Shown here: positions 63,211 to 64,000 of the stretch, in pieces
Numbering within the stretch: the stretch's first letter is position 1
How the letters are laid out: every line of letters begins with the position of its first letter
Source of the DNA: Zeus faber
Lineage: Eukaryota; Chordata; Actinopteri; Zeiformes; Zeidae
Length of the DNA stretch: 64,000 nt
Assembly: GCA_960531495.1 (NCBI GenBank)
Contig: OY482847.1
Coordinates: 5,855,385-5,919,384, forward strand
Reading direction: 5' to 3'
Notes under the pieces: generated by a model
What the model saw: only the letters and a program-made list of their open reading frames with translations
Databases searched by the model: none
Told to the model about the DNA's origin: nothing
Position numbers and translations under genes: made by a program

Positions 63211-64000
63211 ATGCATATCTCAGATTGAGTGGGAGAGAGATGTCTCTTCTGAAAATTGGAAAAAATGCTTCATAGAATATAATAGAATAGATCAGAATCT
63301 TATAATATAGCTTCTTAGAATACCTTAATGTGATTGCAAGTAGGAAATGGGTTACAGGGCCTAAAGAAATCAAAAATCTATTTTCTTAATTTTATCCAAT
63401 ACCGTTAACAGCACTGGTAACATCGGAGCTTATCGACAATACGGGCTTATATTATTTAGCCCCGGGGCCGTTATAATAAGTACTATTTCCCGTTCCTCCG
63501 AGCCTTGACACCCTGACTTTTAAGCCCATGTCCATAATGATCATGCCGGGCTTCAAATGTTGTTTTTAAATTCAGTCACAAATTGTTTATATTCTCATCT
63601 TCCTCTATGCTTGGAGAACTCTGAAACCGATGTTGATACTGCAATCACATTTGTGAAACCGAAAGTCCAGGGTTTTGAGAATTTTGAAGAAAACGTGTTT
63701 TTGTGAGGCTGACAAAGCAGAGCGGCTTGCTGCACCGCTTTCTTTTGTTGTTGCCAGGCAACTACAGAATCACCTGTCAATAAACCTTATCTCGGTAACA
63801 GTTATTTTGTTGCTGTTAAGTAGTGCCAAACCTGCTACTATATAACATTGTTAGATAGCTGTAGGCTAAACTAACGTACCCAACTATGGATAGCTGCAAG
63901 TATTTACAGGTTTGGCCCCCATGATGAACAACTGTAAACTTGTGGTCTTCACCACAGAAGGACCTCCTCCCAACTCATCTGATTAGACAATGGGCAAAAA

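Overview
This window reads as an intron-dominated stretch of a ray-finned (teleost) fish chromosome. The evidence is four different Tc1-like transposons, a DIRS-type retrotransposon, an L1/Tx1-type LINE, a tRNA-derived fish SINE and very dense (CA)n/(TG)n microsatellites (about 28 tracts, roughly 2.5 kb). The only host gene I can support is on the minus strand. It is ITFG1 (integrin alpha FG-GAP repeat containing 1, also called TIP or LINKIN), seen as four consecutive internal coding exons with matching splice phases: 59756-59805, 49907-49994, 39855-39949 and 22250-22401. Joined in that order they give about 128 residues of the FG-GAP beta-propeller ectodomain. The first, second and last exons of the gene lie outside the window.

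Layout from left to right. 1-22249 is the intron 3' of the last visible exon: a SINE, a dispersed repeat carrying its own (CA)n tract (family A), three strong palindromes (3709, 5872, 7552), an internally deleted Tc1 element (9159-10019), an LTR with a lysine-tRNA-type primer binding site (12365-12620) and a degraded Tc1 element on the minus strand (about 18328-19899). 22402-39854 is a 17.5 kb intron. It holds a second family A copy, a solo LTR, and a mosaic at 34064-38165 in which a family A copy, a 5'-truncated Tc1 pseudogene and an L1/Tx1 fragment abut. 39950-49906 and 49995-59755 are introns of 9.8-10.0 kb. They hold more (CA)n, a second segment-B copy, a third 3'-part family A copy, a DIRS pol/gag pseudogene (about 51560-54590) and a fourth Tc1 relic (55941-56850). 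59806-64000 holds a (CA)n tract, short interspersed repeat pieces and one unidentified sequence near 61 kb.

I see no operon-like or novel multigene system. What deserves a second look is structural. A palindrome in one family A copy can be compared with sister copies in the same window and looks like a template-switch product. There are nearly perfect hairpins inside ITFG1 introns. Two ITFG1 splice acceptors sit next to length-variable simple repeats (a C20 run and a (CT)n tract). A Tc1 copy has intact ends and an open DNA-binding domain but no catalytic domain. All identities come from reading the sequence and recalled family features; no database search was run.
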